The notes under the pieces are model-generated. The model saw only the letters and a program-made list of their open reading frames with translations, was not told where the DNA came from and ran no database searches. DNA of 9,755 nt from Acetobacteraceae bacterium (lineage in GTDB: Bacteria; Pseudomonadota; Alphaproteobacteria; Acetobacterales; Acetobacteraceae): positions 1 through 9,755 of the forward strand of contig CANFIE010000117.1 in the NCBI GenBank assembly GCA_947446625.1, read 5' to 3'. Each line of letters starts with the position of its first letter. Position 1 is the stretch's first letter. A program made the position numbers and the translations under genes. Below, in pieces: positions 1 through 5,557 of the stretch.

Positions 1-84
1 AATCATCAGATCAGATTTTTTGGCCTAGTTTCAGATAGTTGTGGAGCATGAAATGCGCCCAACAGGGCGCATAGTGCTCTAACC
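1..84 (-). repeat. Palindromic intergenic repeat block, copy 1 (cut by window edge)
   Basis: Read on the minus strand, this stretch aligns with 5113-5194 downstream of ptsI. Over the first 57 bases from TAGAGCAC I count about 45 identities, and the final ten bases (TCTGATGATT) match exactly. The block has two modules. Module A (44-80) folds as a hairpin: an 8 bp inner stem (53-60 with 65-72, loop AACA) and an outer 5 bp stem (44-48 with 75-79). Module B (1 to about 27) is a degraded partial copy of the palindrome seen whole at 5170-5217; its other arm would lie left of the window. The dehydratase stop codon (79-81) falls in the module A terminus. No T-run follows the hairpin, so a classical intrinsic terminator is not supported, although a role at the 3' end of the transcript is plausible. 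Confidence 0.7.
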
Positions 85-984
85 CACACTCCCCGGCGCG
101 CAGTTGCCGCCGCACACCACCACGCCAACCCGCGCCCCGGCCGGCGGCACCCAGGCGCCGGAGAGCAGCGCCGCCAAAGCCGTGGCACCGCCCGGTTCCG
201 CCACCAGCCGGCATTCCTGCCACAACCAGGCTTGGGCGGCGGCAATGGCGGCATCGGGCACCAGCACGCTGGCCACGCCATGGGCCTGCATCAGCGGAAA
301 CATCAGCGCGCCCACCTGCCGGGCGCCCAGGCTATCCGCCGCCAGGCCGCCCACCGGGGCGGGCACCGGGCAGCCGGCGGCCAGGGCGGTGTGCAGGGTG
401 GGGCAGCCCTCGGGTTCCACCGCCACCACCTGTACCCCGCTGCCGCCATACCAGGCCGCCACGCCGCCAATCAGCCCGCCGCCGCCCACCGCCACCAGCA
501 CATGGGTCAGCTCGGGCGCCTGTTCGGCCAGTTCCATCGCCAGGGTGCCCTGGCCGGCCAGAACCTCGGCCTGGTCATAGGCATGCACCGGCAGCGCGCC
601 CGATTCGGCGGCAAAGGCCTCGCTGGCCAGGCGGGCATCGTCATAGGCGGCGCCGCCCACCACCAGCCGGGCGCCATAGGCGGCAATCCGTTCACGTTTC
701 GCGGCGCCGGTTATCTCGGGCACGAAGATATGCGCCGGCACGCCCAGCGCCTGGGCGGCATAGGCCACCGCCGCGCCATGGTTGCCGCCGCTGGCCGCCA
801 CCACCCCGGCCGCCGGCAGCGGCACCGCCAGCATGCGGTTGAAGGCCCCGCGCGGCTTGAAGCTGCCGCTGGCCTGCAGCAATTCCAGCTTCAGGCTCAG
901 CCCTGGGTGCAGGTTCAGCACCGGGGTCTGCCGCACCCGGCCGGCAATGCGGCGGGCGGCGGCGGCAATATCGTCTCTTTTCAT
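79..984 (-). CDS. PLP-dependent threonine/serine dehydratase
   Basis: A fold-type II PLP enzyme that probably deaminates L-threonine or L-serine to the 2-keto acid and ammonia in the cytoplasm. Visible motifs are LKLE...SGSFKPRGA with the Schiff-base lysine at about Lys43, ASGGNHG for substrate carboxylate binding, the glycine loop VGGGGLIGG for the PLP phosphate, EPGGAT, and VVVCGGN near the C-terminus, where Cys stands in the place often held by Ser. The protein has 301 residues and no C-terminal ACT domain, so it is not the feedback-regulated biosynthetic IlvA; a catabolic dehydratase or serine racemase-like member of the family is also possible. I chose the ATG at 984 because MKRDDIAAAARRI matches the usual family N-terminus. 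An in-frame ATG at 1059 would add 25 residues and overlap hprK. No clear Shine-Dalgarno precedes either start. The gene is divergent from hprK across 73 bp, and its TAG stop lies inside the left-edge repeat. Confidence 0.9.
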   Translation of the reverse strand: MKRDDIAAAARRIAGRVRQTPVLNLHPGLSLKLELLQASGSFKPRGAFNRMLAVPLPAAGVVAASGGNHGAAVAYAAQALGVPAHIFVPEITGAAKRERIAAYGARLVVGGAAYDDARLASEAFAAESGALPVHAYDQAEVLAGQGTLAMELAEQAPELTHVLVAVGGGGLIGGVAAWYGGSGVQVVAVEPEGCPTLHTALAAGCPVPAPVGGLAADSLGARQVGALMFPLMQAHGVASVLVPDAAIAAAQAWLWQECRLVAEPGGATALAALLSGAWVPPAGARVGVVVCGGNCAPGSVG

Positions 985-1057
985 GCAAAACAGCGTCGCA
1001 TTGGCGGGCGTGTTTCGCAATTGCAGCAAGCCCTTCCATGGCTGCCTCAGTTCTGCC

Positions 1058-1543
1058 ATGGTCCGGCCCGTTCAACCGGAAAGCGCCCCGAAGGCGCGGC
1101 TGGGAATGCTCCTGCATGCAAGCTGTGCGGCCCTTGGGGCCGATGCTGTTCTGTTCCTCGGCCCCCCGGGCTGCGGCAAGTCGGACCTTGTCCTGCGGAT
1201 GCTGGACCGTGGCTGGCTGCTCGTGGCCGATGACCAGGTTTGCCTCAACCCGCCCGGTACCCCGCCGGCGCTGGCCGGCAAGCTGGAGGTGCGCGGGCTT
1301 GGCATCCTCACCGGGCTGCCCTGCGCCGCGCCGCCGCTCAGCTTCCGCCTGGCGGTGGAATTGATGCCCAGCCCCGCCGAGGTGCCGCGCCTGCCCGTGC
1401 CCCGCCGCTGGCGCGCCGCTGGCCTGGACCTGCCCTGCCTGAGCCTGTTTGCCTTCGAGGCCTCGGCCCCCGCCAAGGTGGCCTGGGCGCTGGAGGTGGT
1501 GCTGGGCCGCCGTGCCCTGGCCGTGGGGGCCTTTGCCGCATGA
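1058..1543 (+). CDS. hprK: HPr kinase/phosphorylase, short alphaproteobacterial form
   Basis: HprK phosphorylates, and in the full-length family dephosphorylates, a regulatory serine of HPr. This protein has 161 residues and is only the catalytic core: the N-terminal domain of the roughly 310-residue Firmicutes enzyme is absent, as is usual in Alphaproteobacteria. Visible are LHAS with the conserved His at about residue 20, a Walker A GPPGCGKS at 35-42, the acidic VADDQ motif, and the family signature LEVRGLGI. The ATG at 1058 sits a short distance before the conserved core; the reading frame is open further upstream (an ATG lies near 983), but that stretch has no family similarity and lies largely over the dehydratase gene. 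It is the first gene of the PTS cluster and overlaps rapZ by ATGA (1540-1543), suggesting translational coupling. Its likely substrate, Ser52 of HPr, is encoded three genes downstream. Confidence 0.93.
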   Translation: MVRPVQPESAPKARLGMLLHASCAALGADAVLFLGPPGCGKSDLVLRMLDRGWLLVADDQVCLNPPGTPPALAGKLEVRGLGILTGLPCAAPPLSFRLAVELMPSPAEVPRLPVPRRWRAAGLDLPCLSLFAFEASAPAKVAWALEVVLGRRALAVGAFAA

Positions 1544-2484
1544 GCGAGGCCATACCCCCCCGGCCCTTCGTGGTGGTCACCGGGCTTTCCGGCGCCGGCA
1601 AGGCCAGCATCCTGCATATTCTGGAGGATCTGGGTTACGAGACGGTGGACAACCCGCCGCTGAGCATTCTGGAAAGCCTGGTGGGCGACGGCACCCTGCC
1701 GCTGGCCGCCGGCATTGATACCCGCACCCGTGGCTTTGACGCCGAGCAGGTGAAGCTGGCGCTGGACCGCCTGCGCCGCACCCCCGGCGTGGCGCTGAGC
1801 CTGGTATTCGCCACCGCCGAGGACACTGTGCTGCTGCGCCGCTACACCGAGACGCGCCGCCGCCATCCGCTGGCCCCGGGCGGGGCGCTGGGCACCAGCG
1901 TGGCGGAAGGCATTGCGCGCGAGACAGCGATGCTGGAGCCGCTGCGCGAGGCCGCGGACCTGATTGTGGATACCTCCGGCCTGCCCATGCCCAGCCTGCG
2001 GCAGATGGTCGAGCGCCGATTCCGCCCCGATGGCGCGCCCGGCATGGCGGTGCTGTTGCAGAGCTTCGCCTTCCCCAAGGGCCTGCCGCGTGAGGCGGAT
2101 TTGGTGTTCGACGTGCGTTTTTTACGCAACCCGCACTACGTCCCGGCGCTCAAGCCCTTGACCGGAAAGGATGCGCCTGTGGCCGAGTATGTCGCCGAGG
2201 ACACGGATTTCCCTGCCTTTTGGCAACGGCTGACCGGCTTCATCGATCCGCTCTTGCCGCGCTATGTGGCGGAGGGCAAGAAGTACCTGACGGTGGCGAT
2301 AGGGTGTACCGGCGGCCGACATCGATCGGTCCTTGTTACCGAGCGTCTGGCCGACCATCTCCGGAGCCTGGGCTGGCGCGTGGACGTGACTCATCGCGAA
2401 CTTGCGAGTGACCATGACCGAGTGGCGCATTCCGCCATTGCACGGTCTGAAGGGGGTCAGGAGGCCCCGCGACTTACCCCATGA
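1540..2484 (+). CDS. rapZ: RapZ family nucleotide-binding / RNA adapter protein
   Basis: A 314-residue RapZ (YvcJ/YhbJ) family protein. In Escherichia coli RapZ binds glucosamine-6-phosphate through its C-terminal domain and hands the GlmZ small RNA to RNase E; whether that role holds in this organism is unknown. The N-terminal P-loop reads GLSGAGKAS at 15-23, followed by the family motif LEDLGYETVDN. Later come DLIVDTS, FDVRFLRNPH and, in the ligand-binding domain, LTVAIGCTGGRHRSV with TGGRHRS at about 257-263. An oddity is that residue 22, normally Ser/Thr in Walker A, is Ala (codon 1603-1605), which could weaken magnesium-nucleotide binding. The start is the ATG that overlaps the hprK stop; the open frame upstream of it lies within hprK. 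The stop overlaps the EIIA start by ATGA (2481-2484). The C-terminal tail after about residue 290 is not conserved in the family members I know. Confidence 0.95.
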   Translation: MSEAIPPRPFVVVTGLSGAGKASILHILEDLGYETVDNPPLSILESLVGDGTLPLAAGIDTRTRGFDAEQVKLALDRLRRTPGVALSLVFATAEDTVLLRRYTETRRRHPLAPGGALGTSVAEGIARETAMLEPLREAADLIVDTSGLPMPSLRQMVERRFRPDGAPGMAVLLQSFAFPKGLPREADLVFDVRFLRNPHYVPALKPLTGKDAPVAEYVAEDTDFPAFWQRLTGFIDPLLPRYVAEGKKYLTVAIGCTGGRHRSVLVTERLADHLRSLGWRVDVTHRELASDHDRVAHSAIARSEGGQEAPRLTP

Positions 2485-2927
2485 TAGGCCTTGTCCTTGT
2501 CACTCACGGCCGTCTGGCCGAGGAATTGCGCTCCGCTATGGAGCATGTGGTCGGCCCGCAACGGGCCGTGGCCACCGTGTGCATCGGCCCTGACGACGAC
2601 ATGGAAGGTCGCCGCCAGGACATCAAGGACAGCATCGCCAGCGTCGACCAGGGTGACGGCGTGGTGTTGCTGACCGATATCCTGGGCGGCACGCCGTGCA
2701 ACCTGGCGGCCAGCCTGGCCGACAAGAAGCATATCGACGTGATTGCCGGGGTGAACCTGCCGCTGCTGGTGAAACTGGCGAAGATCCGTGGCACCGAACC
2801 CCTGGCCGAGGCGGTGAGCCATGCCGCCGCCGCTGGCCGGAAATACATTGCCACGGCGAATGGGCAGGATAGCCTGAACGGGGCGGTGGCCTCGGCCAAT
2901 GGCCCTGGCGGAGCAAGCCAGCAATAA
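2481..2927 (+). CDS. PTS EIIA component, mannose family
   Basis: A 148-residue cytoplasmic phosphocarrier of the EIIA-Man (ManX-like) family. It begins MIGLVLVTHGRLAEEL with the phosphoacceptor at His9, directly after the first beta-strand. The second hallmark is LLTDILGGTPCN, which matches the DxxGGS/TP loop beside the active histidine. It would take phosphate from the HPr encoded 32 bp downstream. No EIIB or EIIC domain is fused or adjacent, so it probably acts as a phosphorylation-dependent regulator rather than in sugar uptake; in related Alphaproteobacteria this protein sits in the same incomplete PTS cluster. The Gly/Ala/Gln-rich last 15 or so residues extend past the usual domain end. 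The start overlaps the rapZ stop by ATGA. Confidence 0.92.
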   Translation: MIGLVLVTHGRLAEELRSAMEHVVGPQRAVATVCIGPDDDMEGRRQDIKDSIASVDQGDGVVLLTDILGGTPCNLAASLADKKHIDVIAGVNLPLLVKLAKIRGTEPLAEAVSHAAAAGRKYIATANGQDSLNGAVASANGPGGASQQ

Positions 2928-2959
2928 GCGGCCCGGGCCGCGCGAGGGGAGGGTGATAC

Positions 2960-3244
2960 ATGCCTGATTCGGGCCTGGTGCTGCGGCGCCCTGTCACCAT
3001 CCGCAATATGCGCGGCCTGCACGCCCGTGCCGCCGCCAAGCTGGTGGCGCTGGTGGAACGCTTCACCGCTCTGGTGGAGGTGACCTACAAGGCCGATACC
3101 GTGCCCGCCGCCTCGATCATGGGGTTGATGATGCTGGGTGCCGGCCAGGGCGCCGAGATTGTGATCCAGGCTGATGGCTGGGACGCCAAGGAGGCGTTGG
3201 AAGCCGCCTGCGACCTGGTTGAGGCCGGCTTCAATGAAGACTGA
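2960..3244 (+). CDS. ptsH: Phosphocarrier protein HPr
   Basis: A 94-residue HPr. The active-site histidine is His21 in RGLHARAAAKL, the target of Enzyme I. The regulatory serine region reads AASIMGLMML, placing the HprK target at Ser52 (Ser46 in Gram-positive numbering). Both sites are intact, so the HprK control arm and the PEP-dependent arm can both operate. A purine-rich Shine-Dalgarno, GGGGAGGG at 2946-2953, lies 6 bases before the ATG and is the best ribosome site in the operon; this is the one junction with a real gap (32 bp) rather than an overlap. The 3' end overlaps the Enzyme I gene by 11 bases if the latter starts at 3234. Confidence 0.96.
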   Translation: MPDSGLVLRRPVTIRNMRGLHARAAAKLVALVERFTALVEVTYKADTVPAASIMGLMMLGAGQGAEIVIQADGWDAKEALEAACDLVEAGFNED

Positions 3245-5081
3245 ACCCCGTGCTGAACCCGCCCGGGCCGAGCCGCCCAAGCGCGCCGCCCGCAAGCTGA
3301 AGGAACAGATGGTGCGCGGCATTGCCGTGGCACCCGGCATTGCCATCGGGCCGATTTTCGACACCACCGAAGTGCCCGCCGACGCTCCGCGCCGGCGCAT
3401 CACCGAGGACCAGGCCGAGGCTGAGCGGCAGCGGCTGGGCGAGGCGGCGGCGCTGTCTCGCAAGCAACTGGGCAAGCTGAAGATGCGGCTTTCGGTGCTG
3501 CCCGAGGAAGCGCAGGAGGAACTGGCTCCGCTGCTGGATGCCTATGTGCTGATGCTGGGCAATTCCCGCCTGCTGCGTGGCGCCCGGCGGCGCATTGCCG
3601 AGGAATTGGTGGCGGCCGAAACCGCCGTGCTGGATGAATCGGAAGGCATTGCCGCGGTTATTCTGGCCGCGAAGGATGACGACAAGGCCGGCCTGCTGCG
3701 CCGCGCCCAGGAAGTGCGCGAGATTGCCCGGCGGCTGACCCGCAACCTGCTGGCCACACCGTTTCGGAGCCTTAAGGATGTGCCGGCCGGCGCCATTCTG
3801 GTGGCCGATGAGCTGACCCCGGCCGATGCCGCCCTGCTGGACCCCAGCCGCATTGCCGGCGTGGCCACCGAGGAAGGTGGCGCCGATGGGCATACCGCCA
3901 TCATGCTGCGGGCGCTGGGCATTCCCAGCGTGGTGGCCTGCCATGGCCTGGCCGAAAGTGCGCTGCGCGGCGACCAGGCGGTGCTGGACGGCACCCAGGG
4001 CTTCATTGTGCTGCGCCCTGGCCCGGCGGCGCTGGAACGGGCGAAGGAAGGCCTGGCCGCCTTCGCCAAGGAACGCGCCAAGCTGGGCAAGCTGCGCCGC
4101 CTGCCGGCCGAGACCACCGATGGCGAGCAGGTGGAGTTGCAGGCCAACCTGGAGATTCCGGCCGAATTGCCGCTGATTGCCCAGGCCGGCGCCCAGGGCA
4201 TTGGCCTGCTGCGCACCGAATTCCTGTTCATGAACCGCGAGGATTTGCCGGACGAGGAAGCGCATCTGGCCGCCTATGGCCCCATTGTGGAGGCGATGGC
4301 CCCCGATGAGGTAACCATTCGCGTGCTGGACTGGGGCGGCGAGAAGGACATGGAGGCTCTGGCCAACGGCATGGAGCCGACCCATGGCGGCCCCAACCCG
4401 GCGTTGGGCCTGCGCGGCCTGCGCCTGCTGCTGAAGCGGCCAGAACTGCTGGAGGCGCAATTCGCCGCCATTCTGCGCGTGGCCGAACGCGGCAAGGTGC
4501 GGATTCTGCTGCCGCTGGTGACCACCCCCAATGAGGTGAAGCAGGCCCGCGACATCTACGAGCGCGTGGCCCGCCGGCTGCGCCGCAAGGGCGAGAAAAT
4601 CCCCGAGAAGCTGCCGCCGCTGGGCGTGATGATCGAGACCCCCGGCGCTGCCCTGGCGGCCGATGCCATTGCGCTGGAGGCGGATTTCTTCGCCATCGGC
4701 ACCAATGACCTGGCCATGTACACCCTGGCGGTGGACCGTGGCGACGCCGAGGTGGCGCACCTGTACGACCCCTTGCACCCCGCCGTGCTGCGCCTGGTGC
4801 AATTCGCCACCGAGGCGGCGCTGCGCATGCGCATGCCGGTGAGCGTATGTGGCGAGATGGCGGGCAACCCGCGCTTGGTGCCGCTGCTGCTGGGCCTGGG
4901 GATTCGCTGCCTTTCGATGAATGCCAGTGCCATTCCGCGCGTGAAGCAGGCGGTGCGGGCCTTGGATATCGACGACTGCGCCCGCTTCGCCCGGCGGGTG
5001 ATGGAGCAGTCCGACCCGGCGCGGATTCAGGAATTGGTCATGGGCTTTGCCAATGGCTTGGCGGAGAAGGTGAAGGGCTGA
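3234..5081 (+). CDS. ptsI: PTS Enzyme I (PEP:protein phosphotransferase)
   Basis: Enzyme I autophosphorylates from PEP and passes the phosphate to HPr. With this start it has 615 residues. In order: an HPr-binding helical region (about 75-180); the phosphohistidine motif EEGGADGHTAIMLRALGIPS with active His220, where the classical GGxTSH is replaced by GGADGH; the PEP-barrel motifs LLRTEFLFMNR, RVLDWGGEKD and FAIGTNDLAMYTLAVDRG; and the catalytic cysteine Cys539 in VSVCGEMAGNP. The ATG at 3234 lies inside the end of ptsH and gives a 25-residue N-terminal extension rich in Pro, Ala, Arg and Lys before the conserved VRGIAVAPGIAIGP. An ATG at 3309 directly before that core has AAGGA four bases upstream and is a serious alternative start. 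It is the last gene of the operon, followed by two palindromic repeat modules. Confidence 0.95.
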   Translation: MKTEPRAEPARAEPPKRAARKLKEQMVRGIAVAPGIAIGPIFDTTEVPADAPRRRITEDQAEAERQRLGEAAALSRKQLGKLKMRLSVLPEEAQEELAPLLDAYVLMLGNSRLLRGARRRIAEELVAAETAVLDESEGIAAVILAAKDDDKAGLLRRAQEVREIARRLTRNLLATPFRSLKDVPAGAILVADELTPADAALLDPSRIAGVATEEGGADGHTAIMLRALGIPSVVACHGLAESALRGDQAVLDGTQGFIVLRPGPAALERAKEGLAAFAKERAKLGKLRRLPAETTDGEQVELQANLEIPAELPLIAQAGAQGIGLLRTEFLFMNREDLPDEEAHLAAYGPIVEAMAPDEVTIRVLDWGGEKDMEALANGMEPTHGGPNPALGLRGLRLLLKRPELLEAQFAAILRVAERGKVRILLPLVTTPNEVKQARDIYERVARRLRRKGEKIPEKLPPLGVMIETPGAALAADAIALEADFFAIGTNDLAMYTLAVDRGDAEVAHLYDPLHPAVLRLVQFATEAALRMRMPVSVCGEMAGNPRLVPLLLGLGIRCLSMNASAIPRVKQAVRALDIDDCARFARRVMEQSDPARIQELVMGFANGLAEKVKG

Positions 5082-5115
5082 GGCCCTTCGGCACCTGATC
5101 GGCCGCTCAAGCACC

Positions 5116-5155
5116 TAGAGCACTATGCGCTCTGACGGGCGCATTTTGTGCTCTG
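5116..5155 (+). repeat. Palindromic repeat module A, copy 2
   Basis: A hairpin-forming element 35 bp after the ptsI stop. The outer stem is AGAGCAC (5117-5123) with GTGCTCT (5148-5154), 7 bp. After a small asymmetric internal loop, the inner stem is ATGCGC (5125-5130) with GCGCAT (5139-5144), extended by a GT and a CG pair around the loop TGAC. It is the inverted counterpart of 44-81: both share TAGAGCACTATGCGC and GGGCGCATTT. In both places the module follows a gene in the same orientation relative to transcription, so it may cap or stabilise the 3' end of the mRNA. Confidence 0.75.
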
Positions 5156-5169
5156 TATCCATTTGAAAT

Positions 5170-5217
5170 TAGAGCAATATCGATTCTGATGATTCCATCA
5201 GAATGGATATTGCTCTA
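5170..5217. repeat. Near-perfect 48 bp palindrome, repeat module B
   Basis: Arms 5170-5191 and 5196-5217 are complementary at 21 of 22 positions (only 5182/5205 is mismatched) around the 4-base loop ATTC. The ends read TAGAGCAATATC and GATATTGCTCTA. It is AT-richer than the surrounding genes. It follows module A by 14 bases, and the same A-spacer-B arrangement recurs inverted at 1-84, where B is degraded. It resembles the REP/MITE-like palindromes with TAGAGCA termini known from alphaproteobacterial intergenic regions; that family link is from memory. No T-tract follows on either strand, so it is not a textbook terminator. Confidence 0.85.
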
Positions 5218-5358
5218 GTCGATGCAGCGGTCGGCGATGCGAATGGCGCCGCCGAGCATGGTGCTGGCCACCGCCTGGCATTCGGGCCGGCGTGGGGCGC
5301 CGAGGGCCACGGCCAACAGCCCCAGGGCCAGCAGGAAAAGCGCGAATAGCCGAAGCAT
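5215..5358 (-). CDS. Possible small secreted or membrane-anchored peptide
   Basis: A 47-codon open frame of unknown function, starting MLRLFALFLLALGLLAVALG. It has an N-terminal positive residue and a hydrophobic stretch of about 17 residues like a signal peptide or single membrane anchor, with possible cleavage after LGA at about residue 21. The mature part has two cysteines (26 and 44) that could form a disulfide. In favour: codon third positions are almost all G or C, as in neighbouring genes, and a hydrophobic N-terminus directly after the ATG is unlikely by chance. Against: there is no clear Shine-Dalgarno and I recognise no family. The TAG stop (5215-5217) is formed by the end of palindrome module B, so the reading frame may have been ended by repeat insertion. 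The gene is divergent from amt. Confidence 0.45.
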   Translation of the reverse strand: MLRLFALFLLALGLLAVALGAPRRPECQAVASTMLGGAIRIADRCID

Positions 5359-5482
5359 GATGGGTCCGCTGACCTGTTTCGATGGAAGCATGAACAGGCT
5401 GGGCCAGCAGCGTCATCCCCAGTTTTGGGGAGGCGCCGTGAGAAAACCGATGCGCTCGGGGATTTCCACTCGCCCATTTTAA

Positions 5483-5498
5483 TGGCAATAGCTTTGCG
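5483..5498 (+). promoter_or_regulatory. Sigma-54 (-24/-12) promoter candidate for amt
   Basis: TGGCAATAGCTTTGCG fits the sigma-54 consensus TGGCACR-N4-TTGCW with the invariant GG (5484-5485) and GC (5496-5497) at the required spacing. It predicts a transcription start near 5509, about 50 bases before the amt ATG. Sigma-54/NtrC control of ammonium transporters under nitrogen limitation is well established, which supports the reading. I could not identify a clear upstream NtrC site pair, so the activator is not shown. Confidence 0.6.
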
Positions 5499-5504
5499 CA
5501 AAGC
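5491..5504. promoter_or_regulatory. 14 bp perfect palindrome overlapping the -12 element
   Basis: GCTTTGCGCAAAGC is its own reverse complement and covers the -12 GC of the candidate sigma-54 promoter. A protein bound here would block polymerase, so it could be an operator. It could also be chance in a GC-rich genome; no regulator is identified. Confidence 0.3.
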
Positions 5505-5508
5505 CGCA

Positions 5509-5525
5509 TCACTTGGACAAAGTGA
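5509..5525. promoter_or_regulatory. Inverted repeat TCACTT-N5-AAGTGA in the predicted amt leader
   Basis: Six-base perfect arms (5509-5514 and 5520-5525) separated by GGACA, located at or just after the predicted transcription start. It could be a dimer-binding operator or a small 5' UTR hairpin. Function is not known. Confidence 0.3.
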
Positions 5526-5557
5526 AGGCATAAACGCTTTTGGGAACGCTAGAGCCT

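Noticed and set aside
782..1057. N-terminal extension of hprK in the same frame
   Set aside because: The extra 90 or so codons lie mostly antisense to the dehydratase, show no family similarity, and the short alphaproteobacterial HprK normally starts just before the LHAS motif.
985..1057. Promoters for the divergent dehydratase and hprK
   Set aside because: Promoters must lie near here, but I found no -35/-10 pair with acceptable sequence and spacing on either strand, so none is annotated.
232..1233. Long plus-strand open frame across the dehydratase and into hprK
   Set aside because: Gly/His/Arg-rich composition without motifs, antisense to a well-supported PLP enzyme.
5075..5088. Hairpin GGGC-TGAG-GCCC-TT at the ptsI stop as a terminator
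   Set aside because: A four-base stem and only two T bases; insufficient for an intrinsic terminator.
3231..5114. Very long open frame antisense to ptsI (627 codons)
   Set aside because: It mirrors Enzyme I, whose motifs are unmistakable. The His/Gln-rich translation is a typical by-product of GC-rich coding sequence read in reverse, with no family signature.
5416..5431. Small hairpin TCCCCA-GTTT-TGGGGA upstream of amt
   Set aside because: A 6 bp stem with no T-tract and no clear position relative to a gene end; too weak to call a terminator or operator.
5549..5555. CTAGAGC just before the amt start, matching the repeat termini
   Set aside because: Only the 7-base terminus matches and no opposite arm or internal similarity follows, so I treat it as chance, although CTAG is usually scarce in proteobacterial genomes.
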